Shown in pieces: positions 54,477-63,480 of a stretch of 64,000 nt of DNA. The notes beneath the pieces are model-generated. The model did not search any database and had not been told where the DNA came from. It saw nothing but the letters and a program-made list of their open reading frames with translations. Every line of letters begins with the position of its first letter. Position 1 is the stretch's first letter. Position numbers and translations under genes: made by a program. Origin of the DNA: Siminovitchia sp047228825 (GTDB taxonomy: Bacteria; Bacillota; Bacilli; Bacillales; Bacillaceae_C). The stretch spans positions 1-64,000 of the forward strand of contig NZ_JBFEGN010000009.1 of NCBI RefSeq assembly GCF_047228825.1, in the 5' to 3' direction.

Positions 54477-54835
54477 AGACGGTGGGAATCGAACCCACGT
54501 CCAAGAATATCGCCACTCAAGCATCTACGAGCGTAGTCGATATATTGGCGTTTCGCGTCTTCTTCAGCCTATCGACGGGCTTCCAAAGCGCTAGCCTGAT
54601 TGGTCTCTTCCATGGTCCCCAGGCGGAGGACTTCCGGCGTAGCCCACTGAGAGTGAGACCCTGACCCTACCACATGGGCGATGGAGGGAGGATCCGCATT
54701 AGGCCTTATTAGGCAGCTAAAGCGAGGTTTTCGTTAGATTTGCCAGTTATTATTGGCGTTGACGTTTTTACGAGGACGATCCCCTCGACTCGCAACTTGA
54801 GCTCGATCTATCCCTGTCGAATCCAAAACGTCCCC
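54471..54835 (-). ncRNA. ssrA: tmRNA
   Basis: 365-nt tmRNA. 5' end GGGGACGTTTTGGATTCGAC and 3' end (...CGTCTCCACCA) form the tRNA-Ala-like acceptor; TTCGA-type T-loop and encoded CCA are present. The tag reading frame at 54744-54709 is GGC AAA TCT AAC GAA AAC CTC ... GCC TAA, giving tag (A)GKSNENLALAA, followed by a second in-frame TAA. The ALAA end is the usual protease degron. smpB lies immediately upstream on the same strand, the standard Bacillus arrangement. Rescues stalled ribosomes. Confidence 0.96.
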
Positions 54836-54947
54836 TTGTTAAAAAAGATTCCTAACAAAAAGAGTGTCCGTTTTAGATACTCGGATGTGTCGAATACATT
54901 GACTATTATAGCATAAAGTCGTGAAAAATCAATGCTTGACCGTTTTT

Positions 54948-55415
54948 TTACATTTTTTGGCGTTCACGAAACGCTCTCTCAATGTCCCGCTTCGCTTCTT
55001 TCCGCTTCAAATCTTCACGTTTATCGTATTGTTTTTTCCCTTTGCCAAGACCGATCAGCAATTTGGCAAATCCGTTTTTCAAATAAATCTTTAAAGGAAC
55101 GAGTGTATAGCCCTGTTCTTTCGTTTCCCCAATCAGCTTATTGATTTGCTTGCGGTGCAACAGCAGCTTTCTTGTTCGGAGCGGATCGTGATTGTAGCGG
55201 TTTCCCTGCTCATATGGACTGATATGCATGTTATGAAGAAATACTTCACCGTTTTGAATGCGGGCATAGGCGTCTTTTAGGTTGACCCGGCCTGCCCGGA
55301 TTGCTTTGATTTCCGTTCCTTTCAGGACGATCCCCGTTTCATACGTCTCTTCTATAAAATAATCATGACTCGCTTTTTTATTTTGAGCGATCAGTTTTCC
55401 TTCTCCCTTCGGCAT
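54948..55415 (-). CDS. smpB: SsrA-binding protein SmpB
   Basis: 155 aa. Binds the tRNA-like domain of tmRNA and delivers it to stalled ribosomes. Family motifs: NKKASHDYFIEETYETGIVL, GTEIKAIRAGRVNLKDAYA, and the basic C-terminal tail (KRDIERAFRERQKM) that enters the mRNA channel. Between rnr and ssrA. Confidence 0.96.
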   Translation of the reverse strand: MPKGEGKLIAQNKKASHDYFIEETYETGIVLKGTEIKAIRAGRVNLKDAYARIQNGEVFLHNMHISPYEQGNRYNHDPLRTRKLLLHRKQINKLIGETKEQGYTLVPLKIYLKNGFAKLLIGLGKGKKQYDKREDLKRKEAKRDIERAFRERQKM

Positions 55416-55465
55416 CCTGATTCCCCCTCGCCGTTTTCTCTTCGGACAATTATAACACGAAACGG

Positions 55466-55497
55466 AAAAAGGTTAGAAGCAGGGCTCTCTAACCTTA
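55466..55497 (-). terminator. Terminator overlapping the rnr stop
   Basis: AAGGTTAGA/TCTAACCTT stem around GAGCCCTGCT on the minus strand, followed by TTTTTCCG. The stop codon lies inside the 5' arm, so it may limit read-through into smpB. Confidence 0.65.
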
Positions 55498-57825
55498 CCG
55501 TTTCTTCCCGCGTTTTCGGCGGACGTTCGCGGGTGTATTTTCATACGACTTCTTCTTTTTTCTCGGGCGCCTTGTCGTCCACTCATCTTCTTCATTGCTG
55601 TTGCCTTGGGCTCCCTTATTTTTTTCTTTGCCATTTTTCAATTTGACCACTTTGAGGTTTCCTTCCGCATCCGGCTTGCGGCTTTTTTTCATGCCGACGA
55701 TTTCAAAGTCAATCGCATGCTCATCCTTGTTGACATGGATCACACGAACAGTAATCTCGTCGCCGATCCGAAATACATTGCCGGTCCGTTCCCCGATCAT
55801 CGCAAATTGGCGCTCATCGTAGTGATAGTAATCATCGGTCATGTAACTGACATGGACCAAGCCTTCAATCGTATTGGGCAGCTCGACAAACAGCCCGAAA
55901 TTGGTGACGGAACTGATAATGCCATCAAATTCCTCGCCAATTTTGTCCTCCATGAATTCCGCCTTTTTCAGCTCGTCCGTATCCCTTTCGGCATCTACGG
56001 CCCGACGCTCCATTTGTGATGAGTGATGGGCGATTTCTTCCAAGTCTGCCTTCCATTTTTCACGCGTGGCATCATCCATTTTTCCTTCAAACAAATAGGT
56101 TCTGATCAGCCGATGAACGATCAAATCGGGATATCTTCGGATCGGCGAAGTAAAATGGGTGTAAAATTTGGTCGACAGCCCGAAGTGGCCAATGCTTTCC
56201 GGATCATACTTGGCCTGCTGCATCGAACGGAGCATAACGGTCGAAACAACCATTTCTTCCGGTTTTCCCCGGACAGCCTCGATAATTTCCTGTAGGGCCC
56301 GCGGATGTACGGAATTGGCCGTTCCCCTGACGACAAGGCCAAAGTTCGTCATAAATTCAAAGAAGCGCTGCAATTTTTCTTCTTTTGGATCTTCATGAAT
56401 CCGGTAAATAAATGGAACGTCCAGCCAATGAAAATGCTCTGCTACGGTTTCATTTGCCGCCAGCATAAATTCTTCAATAATCCGTTCCCCGATCGATCGT
56501 TCCCTGATCACAACATCGACCGGTTTTCCTTCATCGTCCACAATTACTTTTGCTTCTTTAAAATCAAAATCAATGGCGCCGCGCTTCATTCGCTTGTTTT
56601 GTAAAATGCCCTGGAGCTCCTCCATCAATTCGAACATGGGAACAAGCGGTCCGTATTTTGCACGAAGTACCGGATCTTTGTCTATCAGGATTTTATTGAC
56701 ATCGGAATATGTCATCCGTTCGGTTGAACGGATGATGCTCTGAAAAATTTCATGATTCACGACTTCCCCTTGCGGAGTGATTTCCATTTCACAAGACAAT
56801 GTAAAGCGGTCCACTTTCGGATTGAGTGAGCAGATTCCATTCGACAAGCGATGGGGGATCATCGGGATCACCCGGTCAACCAAATAGACGCTTGTCCCGC
56901 GTTCAAACGCTTCCCGGTCGATCGGCGATCCTTCTTTTACATAATGGCTGACGTCGGCAATATGAACGCCAAGCTTGTAATTCCCGTTATCAAGCTTTGA
57001 CAGCGTTACGGCATCGTCCAGGTCTTTTGCATCCGCCCCATCGATGGTCACAATCGTTTCATTTCTTAAATCACGCCTGTTGCCCATCTCGCTTTCGTCA
57101 ATCGTCTCGGGAACGCCGTTTGCCTGTTCCATCACTTCATCCGGAAAAGCGAGCGGCAAATCATGCTTGTAAATGATCGATAAAATATCGACACCGGGAT
57201 CGTTTTTGTGCCCGAGAATTTTAATGACTTCTCCTTCGGCATTTTTCCGGTTTTCCGGATAGGTCGTCAGGCGAACAACGACTTTGTGCCCTTCAACCGC
57301 CCCCATGCTGGCATTTTTCGGGATAAAAATGTCATCTGCAATTTTCGGGTCATCCGGAATCACAAAACCGAAGTGTTTGCTTTCATTGTAGGTGCCGACA
57401 ACTTGCACCGTCCCCCGCTTTAAAATGCGGACAACAGTGCCTTCCCGCCTTGAACCGGAACTGGAAGGTGAAACCCTGACAAGGACATGATCCCCGTGCA
57501 TCGCCCCGTTTTTTTCATGGGGAGGAATAAAAATATCATCCATCCCCTGTTCATCCGGGATGAGAAAAGCAAATCCCTTTGCATGGCCCGCCAACACGCC
57601 GCGCACGAGGTTCATTTTTTCCGGTACGCCATACCGATTGCTTCTTGTCCGGACGACAAGACCCATTTCTTCCATCTGGACAAGCGCCTTTACAAAATCT
57701 TTAAATGCCTCTGATCCTTCAATTTGAAAAGCTTCTTCCAATTCCTTTACGGATAGCGGCTTGTAGGCTTCATCCCTCATATATGCCAATATGTTGTCTA
57801 TGTGATGCTGTAAATGTTCTTCCAT
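55495..57825 (-). CDS. rnr: Ribonuclease R
   Basis: 776-aa 3'-5' exoribonuclease of the RNB family: N-terminal winged helix (residues 1-65), two cold-shock domains, the RNB catalytic core (TIDGADAKDLDDAVTLSKLD with metal-binding Asp residues; DRVIPMIPHRLSNGICSLNP), S1 domain (FDGIISSVTNFGLFVELPN) and a Lys/Arg-rich tail (about residues 715-776). Degrades structured RNA and tmRNA-tagged non-stop mRNA. Conserved neighbour of smpB-ssrA. Confidence 0.96.
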   Translation of the reverse strand: MEEHLQHHIDNILAYMRDEAYKPLSVKELEEAFQIEGSEAFKDFVKALVQMEEMGLVVRTRSNRYGVPEKMNLVRGVLAGHAKGFAFLIPDEQGMDDIFIPPHEKNGAMHGDHVLVRVSPSSSGSRREGTVVRILKRGTVQVVGTYNESKHFGFVIPDDPKIADDIFIPKNASMGAVEGHKVVVRLTTYPENRKNAEGEVIKILGHKNDPGVDILSIIYKHDLPLAFPDEVMEQANGVPETIDESEMGNRRDLRNETIVTIDGADAKDLDDAVTLSKLDNGNYKLGVHIADVSHYVKEGSPIDREAFERGTSVYLVDRVIPMIPHRLSNGICSLNPKVDRFTLSCEMEITPQGEVVNHEIFQSIIRSTERMTYSDVNKILIDKDPVLRAKYGPLVPMFELMEELQGILQNKRMKRGAIDFDFKEAKVIVDDEGKPVDVVIRERSIGERIIEEFMLAANETVAEHFHWLDVPFIYRIHEDPKEEKLQRFFEFMTNFGLVVRGTANSVHPRALQEIIEAVRGKPEEMVVSTVMLRSMQQAKYDPESIGHFGLSTKFYTHFTSPIRRYPDLIVHRLIRTYLFEGKMDDATREKWKADLEEIAHHSSQMERRAVDAERDTDELKKAEFMEDKIGEEFDGIISSVTNFGLFVELPNTIEGLVHVSYMTDDYYHYDERQFAMIGERTGNVFRIGDEITVRVIHVNKDEHAIDFEIVGMKKSRKPDAEGNLKVVKLKNGKEKNKGAQGNSNEEDEWTTRRPRKKKKSYENTPANVRRKRGKKR

Positions 57826-57849
57826 ATGCTTCTCTCCTTAAAAATAAGC

Positions 57850-58596
57850 CTAAACGGACCAATCAAGCCCTTCGAGGAAACGGAGTATATCTTCGTGCAA
57901 TTGTTCTTTTTCCTCCCCAAGGGTAATCACATGGGAGGAATGTTCATACCATTTCAACTCTTTTTGAATGGACTCCGCTTTCTGATAAATAATATTTGCA
58001 CTGTCCGGATTGACAATGTCATCGTACCGCGCCTGTACTACGAAGAGCGGTGCATATATCATGTCCACACAATCCCGGACATCGCCGATCAGCTGCTGAA
58101 GCGCCTTTAACGTTTTCATCGGTGTTTTCTGAAACTGTTCCATTTCTTGTTCGATCTGCTCTTTGGACTTTCCTTCAAATTGTTTATATTCACGTGCATA
58201 TTTTAAGATCCCTTGGTACATGACTTCTTCACTTTTTATGTACATGGGGGCACACATCGGAACAATCCCTTTTACAGGAACAGTGTAGCCCAATTTCAGG
58301 GAAAATACTCCGCCAAGCGACAGCCCGGCAACAGCAATTTCTTCATGCCCTTTTTCTTTTAAAAATTGATAGCCCTCCATCACGTCCTTCCACCAATCAT
58401 CCGGGCCGGTTACAACCAGCTTTTCCGGCGGAACCCCGTGTCCTTTATATTGAGGGGCGTGGCAAGTATATCCTTGTTTTTCCAAAAATCTCCCGAGCAT
58501 TCTCACATCTGCGGTGCTTCCCGTAAAACCGTGCAGCAACAATACAGCACGTTTTCCGGCTTCAAACATAAAAGGCTTCGGTGGTTTAATTTTCAT
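57850..58596 (-). CDS. yvaK: Carboxylesterase (YvaK/Est30-like)
   Basis: 248 aa alpha/beta hydrolase. Oxyanion HGFTGS, nucleophile Ser in AGLSLGG, acid in VVQARYDDIVNPDSA, His in YEHSSHVITLGEE. Same family as the Geobacillus Est30 esterase acting on short to medium acyl esters. Located between secG and rnr as in B. subtilis. Confidence 0.92.
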   Translation of the reverse strand: MKIKPPKPFMFEAGKRAVLLLHGFTGSTADVRMLGRFLEKQGYTCHAPQYKGHGVPPEKLVVTGPDDWWKDVMEGYQFLKEKGHEEIAVAGLSLGGVFSLKLGYTVPVKGIVPMCAPMYIKSEEVMYQGILKYAREYKQFEGKSKEQIEQEMEQFQKTPMKTLKALQQLIGDVRDCVDMIYAPLFVVQARYDDIVNPDSANIIYQKAESIQKELKWYEHSSHVITLGEEKEQLHEDILRFLEGLDWSV

Positions 58597-58674
58597 CGCC
58601 CTTCTCCTTCGTTATCATCCTTTATTTACACTATTACCCTATTTTAAGCAAAGTATCGTTTTCAGGCAAAATAA

Positions 58675-58701
58675 AAACCCGGTTATCATGTAACCAGGTT
58701 T
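58675..58701 (-). terminator. Terminator after secG
   Basis: AAACC-GGTTA paired with TAACC-GGTTT around a 5-nt loop, then TTTTATTTTG on the minus strand; 8 nt past the secG stop. Confidence 0.75.
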
Positions 58702-58709
58702 GTGAAAAA

Positions 58710-58943
58710 CTATACTTCAAAAAAGGCTACGGCCATTGTAAGGACAAAAAATAATATCGAAAGTACAACCGTGATCCGCTGAAGGACAAGATCCATTCCG
58801 CGGGCTTTCTGCTTTCCGAAAAGTTGTTCGGCACCACCGGAAATGGCCCCGGAAAGCCCTGCACTTTTTCCGGATTGAAGCAAAACAACAATAATTAATC
58901 CGATCGAAACAATAATTAATAAAGTAATGGCCAACGCATGCAC
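58710..58943 (-). CDS. secG: Preprotein translocase subunit SecG
   Basis: 77 aa, two transmembrane helices with the conserved linker QSGKSAGLSGAISGGAEQLF-G. Accessory subunit of the SecYEG channel. GTG start at 58943 behind GGGAGG (9 nt). Heads the secG-yvaK-rnr-smpB group. Confidence 0.95.
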   Translation of the reverse strand: MHALAITLLIIVSIGLIIVVLLQSGKSAGLSGAISGGAEQLFGKQKARGMDLVLQRITVVLSILFFVLTMAVAFFEV

Positions 58944-58993
58944 TGAACTACACCTCCCGAGCCTGCTGCAGTAATTTTAATGTAGCATAAACA

Positions 58994-59014
58994 GCCCCTC
59001 TTAACAAGAGGGGC
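58994..59014 (-). terminator. Terminator after brnQ
   Basis: Perfect 9-bp stem GCCCCTCTT/AAGAGGGGC with a 3-nt loop, 11 nt past the brnQ stop. Confidence 0.8.
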
Positions 59015-59024
59015 CCGGCTCATT

Positions 59025-60389
59025 TCAGTCCGAAGATACACCGGAAGCGGATAAACCGGCAAGACGGCTGATAACTCCCGTAATCAGGATGACAATGAGG
59101 GCCGGAACAAGCCAGCCAAGCCCCGCTTTATAAAGCGGCAATGTATGTTCGTAAAAAGAAATAATAGGCCTCATCCACCCGAAATAAGGGATATCAAACA
59201 GTTGACAGAACGTTTTAAAACCATCCATGATGCTTATGCAAAATGTTACCGCCGCCACAGACACATACACAAGGCGGGCATGGTTAAATAACGGAGACAA
59301 AAATGTAAGAAGCATCAGCACGATGGCAAGCGGATAAAGGAACATTAAAATGGGAATCGAATAATTGATAATGTTCGCTAATCCGAAGTTCGCAACCGTA
59401 AAAGAAAGCAGCGAAAAGAAAATGACGAACAGTTTGTAACTTACGTTTGGAAGCAATGTATGAAAATATTCACCGCAAGCTGTGATTAACCCGATGCTTG
59501 TTGTCAAACATGCCAATATAATGATAATGGCCAACATAACAGAACCGAATGTTCCGAAATAATAAGAAGATGCCTGGCTGAGTACGGGGCCGCCTGTATC
59601 GAAAAGGCCAAACGCTTTCGTGGTCGTTGCGCCCAAATAGGCAATGCCCACATAAATAATGGCAAGGAAAAAGGTGGCGACAACCCCGGATTTAACGGTA
59701 GCCGATAAAACGCCCGCCTTTGACGTAACACCGATCGACCGGATCGCATTGATGACGATAATCCCGAAAACAAGCGAAGCAAGTGCATCCATCGTATTAT
59801 ACCCTTCCATAAAACCTTTTACGAAAGCATCGCTTGTATATGCACCCTGCGGGGAATCGATCGGTCCAATCGGATTCACTATCGCCGTAATCAATAACAC
59901 AGCAAGCAAAATAATAATGCCCGGCGAAAGAATTTTTCCAACACGGTCAACTATTTTGGATGGATTCAAAGAAAGCCATAATGTCACTGCAAAAAATAAA
60001 AATGTAAAAATAAACAGGCCGGCCTTTGTATAATCCGCTCCTACAAAAGGAGAAATCCCGATATCATAGGCAACGGCCCCTGTACGGGGAGCCGCGAAAA
60101 ATGGCCCGATCGTCAAATAAAGAAGTGAAGTAAAGACGACGGCGTACCACGGGTGAATTCTGCTTGCAAGCTCCTGAAGATTGCTGCTTCCCGAAAAGCC
60201 CATTGCCAACACGCCGAGTAAAGGCAATCCGGTACCGGTAATTAAAAAGCCAAGAACGGCAGGCCAGATATTGGTTCCGGCATTTTGGCCCAGCAATGCA
60301 GGAAAAATCAAATTTCCGGCACCAAAGAATAAAGCAAATAACATAACCCCAATGACGAAATATGATGAAAAAGTCAACTTATTATTCAA
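59025..60389 (-). CDS. brnQ: Branched-chain amino acid transporter BrnQ
   Basis: 454 aa, twelve predicted helices, LIVCS family sodium-coupled carrier for Leu, Ile and Val. N-terminal motif VIGVMLFALFFGAGNLIFPA and GTGLPLLGVLA are diagnostic. TTG start at 60389 with GGGGGG about 9 nt upstream. Single gene with its own terminator. No T-box or clear CodY box recognised upstream. Confidence 0.92.
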   Translation of the reverse strand: MNNKLTFSSYFVIGVMLFALFFGAGNLIFPALLGQNAGTNIWPAVLGFLITGTGLPLLGVLAMGFSGSSNLQELASRIHPWYAVVFTSLLYLTIGPFFAAPRTGAVAYDIGISPFVGADYTKAGLFIFTFLFFAVTLWLSLNPSKIVDRVGKILSPGIIILLAVLLITAIVNPIGPIDSPQGAYTSDAFVKGFMEGYNTMDALASLVFGIIVINAIRSIGVTSKAGVLSATVKSGVVATFFLAIIYVGIAYLGATTTKAFGLFDTGGPVLSQASSYYFGTFGSVMLAIIIILACLTTSIGLITACGEYFHTLLPNVSYKLFVIFFSLLSFTVANFGLANIINYSIPILMFLYPLAIVLMLLTFLSPLFNHARLVYVSVAAVTFCISIMDGFKTFCQLFDIPYFGWMRPIISFYEHTLPLYKAGLGWLVPALIVILITGVISRLAGLSASGVSSD

Positions 60390-60604
60390 AATATAGTTCC
60401 CCCCAAGATGTTCCTTTCATAATTTGGCCCATTACAAGTACGATCCCGCTGTTTTTTCATGTCAGCCCACAACAGGCAGAAAATCAAAAAAACGGGTCAA
60501 AAAGTTGTTCGGTTGGCAATGATTTGCGCGGACACTGCGATTTGCACTGCATGAATTCCGAAATAAATGCATGATTTGCACCGACAGGAACATGAATTCC
60601 ATCT

Positions 60605-61969
60605 TTAAACCTTCTTGCGTCGTTTTAGCTGTAATTGTCCAGGAAGCTTCCATGCCATCGCAACAATAAGCAGGCAGAAAACGAAGCAAATAATGGCGAC
60701 CATGTGCAGATGGGACTGGTCCAAATGGCGATTGAACGTAAGGCCGAGCAGGCTCCCCGATAATATGGAACCAAGATAGCGGCTCGTCTGAAACAGTCCC
60801 GAAGCAGTACCGGTATCTTCCGGATTGACATGTTCATACAAGGCGGTTTGGCTGGAAATATTGTTAAAACCGTTGCTCATCCCCAGTACGGCCATTATGA
60901 CAAGCAGCCAAAGCAGCGGGGATGTTTCCTTGTAGGTCAGCAAAAGTCCTGTCCCGATTAAAAGCAAAGCCGCTCCAATCAGCATTGGCAACTTGGAGCC
61001 GTGCCTGTTAATCAGTCCTCCGGCAATTGGTGAAACAAGCACGCCAAACCCTGCCAGCGCCAGCATGATTAATCCGGTATGTTCCTCACTGTATCCCCGT
61101 ACTTGCTGCAAAAACGTCGGAAACCCGAAAAAATAACAATAATAGACGGTATTGATACTCATAAACTGCAAATAAACTGCAGTTACATAACGATTTTTTT
61201 TCAAACTTTTTATGTCAATAAAAGGTTCATCATGTCCTTTTTCCTGCATATAGAACAATGAACCGGCACCCAAAAAGAGAAACAGCGCCCACCAGCGGAT
61301 GTTTTCGTCAAGCGATAATAAAAACAAGATGATAGCTGCGATGGAAATGATAAAAAGGACAATCCCCTTAAAATCGATACGCCTGATGTCGAAGGTTCCT
61401 CTTTCAGTTTCAGGCAAAATAAAAATAGCCAATACAAAACCTGCCATAATAAACGGGAGATTGACCAGGAAAATGGCTTGCCAATCCCACGCAGCAATAA
61501 GAAACCCTCCGACAGACGGGCCAAATGCAGCCGATGTTGAAGCAAAGACTGACAATACAGCCAAAGCTTTCGCCTGATTTTTTGTAATGATGGATCTGAC
61601 CATGCTCATACCGCTCGGAAATAACGTTGAGCTGCCGATTGCCTGTAATGCCCGGCAGCCCAGCAAAAACAGAAAATTGGGTGAAAACGGGGCCAACAGA
61701 CAGGCAGCGGATACGAGCACCATCCCGGTTAAAAACAATTTTTTCGCCCCAAACATATCACTTAATTTTCCCATCACCGGCTGGCCTGCAGCACTCGCCA
61801 GGTAGAAAACGGAAATCAGCCAGGAAACATCGGCAAATGACAGCCCGTATTCATTTTGCAGACGTGTCAAGGCTACTGAAATCATCGACGAATTTAACGG
61901 ATTCAGCATGGTGCCAAGCCCGATAGTCAAAACGATCATCCATTGTTTTTTTTCCAGGTATTTTGCCAT
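60605..61969 (-). CDS. MFS exporter (DHA2, EmrB/QacA-type)
   Basis: 454 aa from ATG 61969, fourteen predicted helices. DHA2-family motifs: LNPLNSSMISVALTRLQNEY in TM1, GKLSDMFGAKKLFLTGM loop (motif A-like), GRALQ-type CRALQAIGSSTLFPSGMSMV in TM4 and FGPSVGGFLI (motif C) in TM5. Proton-driven multidrug export likely; substrate unknown. Upstream start 62005 lacks a site; GGGTGATC lies before 61969. No regulator beside it. Confidence 0.86.
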   Translation of the reverse strand: MAKYLEKKQWMIVLTIGLGTMLNPLNSSMISVALTRLQNEYGLSFADVSWLISVFYLASAAGQPVMGKLSDMFGAKKLFLTGMVLVSAACLLAPFSPNFLFLLGCRALQAIGSSTLFPSGMSMVRSIITKNQAKALAVLSVFASTSAAFGPSVGGFLIAAWDWQAIFLVNLPFIMAGFVLAIFILPETERGTFDIRRIDFKGIVLFIISIAAIILFLLSLDENIRWWALFLFLGAGSLFYMQEKGHDEPFIDIKSLKKNRYVTAVYLQFMSINTVYYCYFFGFPTFLQQVRGYSEEHTGLIMLALAGFGVLVSPIAGGLINRHGSKLPMLIGAALLLIGTGLLLTYKETSPLLWLLVIMAVLGMSNGFNNISSQTALYEHVNPEDTGTASGLFQTSRYLGSILSGSLLGLTFNRHLDQSHLHMVAIICFVFCLLIVAMAWKLPGQLQLKRRKKV

Positions 61970-62124
61970 TTGATCACCCGTTTTTATACGGTTAGTAAAA
62001 TTCATGCCCCGGTTTACTATAAAATAGATTTTCCAAACTTACAACTATTTACGTTTAACGGAATGGCCAGGAAGGTCAAAAAGAAGTATTCTTTCAGAGG
62101 GAAAGCTTGGGGAAAATGAATGAG

Positions 62125-62161
62125 CCAATCAGGCCCGACTGCCGTCAGGCCTGCTGATTGG
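62125..62161 (-). terminator. Terminator after eno
   Basis: Stem CCAATCAG-(CA)-GGCC paired with GGCCTGATTGG, 2 nt past the eno stop on the minus strand. The 2-nt bulge is in one arm. Confidence 0.75.
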
Positions 62162-62163
62162 AT

Positions 62164-63453
62164 TCACTTTATGTTGTAAAACGCCTTGGCGCCGGCATAA
62201 ATGGCCGTATCGCCCAAGCTGTCTTCAATCCGAAGCAGTTGATTATACTTGGCAACCCGATCCGTACGGGACGGGGCGCCTGTTTTAATTTGGCCTGCAT
62301 TTGCGGCAACTGCAATATCGGCAATGGTGCTGTCCTCCGTTTCACCGGAACGATGGGAAATGACTGCCGTATAGCCGGCACGCTTCGCCATTTCGATTGC
62401 ATCAAACGTTTCGGTCAATGTACCGATTTGGTTTACTTTGATTAAAATGGAATTGCCCGCCCCTTCTTTAATGCCGCGCGCAAGTTTATTCGTATTGGTC
62501 ACAAACAAGTCGTCCCCGACAAGCTGCACTTTTGAACCGATCCGCTCGGTCAGGAGCTTATGGCCTTCCCAGTCATTTTCATCCAAACCGTCTTCAATCG
62601 AAATGATCGGATATTTGTTGACGAGGGTTTCATACCAATTGACCATTTCCTCGGATGTTCTGACAATACCCTCGCCTTTTAAATGGTATTTGCCGTCTTC
62701 TTGATTGAACAGCTCGGAAGAAGCCACATCCATTGCGAGTTTGATCTCTTCGCCCGGTTTATAGCCGGCTTTTTCAATGGCCGTCATGAGTGTTTCAAGC
62801 GCTTCTTCATTGGAATTCAAATTCGGCGCAAAGCCTCCCTCGTCACCGACGCTTGTACTGAGTCCCTTTTCCTTTAATACGGCCTTTAAGCTGTGAAAAA
62901 TTTCTGCACCGATGCGGAGCGCTTCTTTGAAGCTGGGAGCCCCGACAGGCATAACCATAAATTCCTGGATATCCACGTTATTATCCGCATGCTCGCCGCC
63001 GTTTAAAATGTTCATCATGGGAACAGGGAGCTGTTTCGCGTTGAATCCGCCCAAGTATTGGTATAACTCCAAATCCAGGAAATCCGCCGCGGCATGGGCA
63101 ACGGCCATCGATACGCCCAAAATGGCATTGGCCCCCAATTTTCCTTTATTGTCCGTTCCGTCCAGCTCAATCAACGCATTGTCAATCCCAACCTGATCCG
63201 TTACGTCATACCCGATGATTTCCTCCGCAATGATATCATTGACATTGCTGACGGCTTTTTCAACGCCTTTGCCGAAATAGCGTTCTTTGTCACCGTCACG
63301 GAGTTCAACCGCTTCATATTCGCCGGTGGATGCACCACTCGGAACGAGCGCCCTTCCGAAAGCACCGGATTCTGTATCAACCTCGACTTCCACTGTTGGA
63401 TTACCGCGGGAATCCAATACTTCTCTGGCATAAACATTTGTTATAAATGGCAT
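62164..63453 (-). CDS. eno: Enolase
   Basis: 429 aa. Interconverts 2-phosphoglycerate and phosphoenolpyruvate; also part of the RNA degradosome network in Bacillus. Motifs: SGASTGEYEAVELRDGD loop, SIEDGLDENDWEG with metal Asp/Glu, ILIKVNQIGTLTET with the catalytic Lys, and SHRSGETEDSTIADIAVA. Ribosome binding site GGAGAG. 27 bp after gpmI on the same strand, the end of the gap-pgk-tpi-gpmI-eno type operon. Confidence 0.97.
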   Translation of the reverse strand: MPFITNVYAREVLDSRGNPTVEVEVDTESGAFGRALVPSGASTGEYEAVELRDGDKERYFGKGVEKAVSNVNDIIAEEIIGYDVTDQVGIDNALIELDGTDNKGKLGANAILGVSMAVAHAAADFLDLELYQYLGGFNAKQLPVPMMNILNGGEHADNNVDIQEFMVMPVGAPSFKEALRIGAEIFHSLKAVLKEKGLSTSVGDEGGFAPNLNSNEEALETLMTAIEKAGYKPGEEIKLAMDVASSELFNQEDGKYHLKGEGIVRTSEEMVNWYETLVNKYPIISIEDGLDENDWEGHKLLTERIGSKVQLVGDDLFVTNTNKLARGIKEGAGNSILIKVNQIGTLTETFDAIEMAKRAGYTAVISHRSGETEDSTIADIAVAANAGQIKTGAPSRTDRVAKYNQLLRIEDSLGDTAIYAGAKAFYNIK

Positions 63454-63480
63454 CCATATCTCTCCTTAAAAAAATGATCA

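Noticed and set aside
60390..60604. T-box leader before brnQ
   Set aside because: No specifier stem or T-box consensus sequence seen between the two transporter genes.
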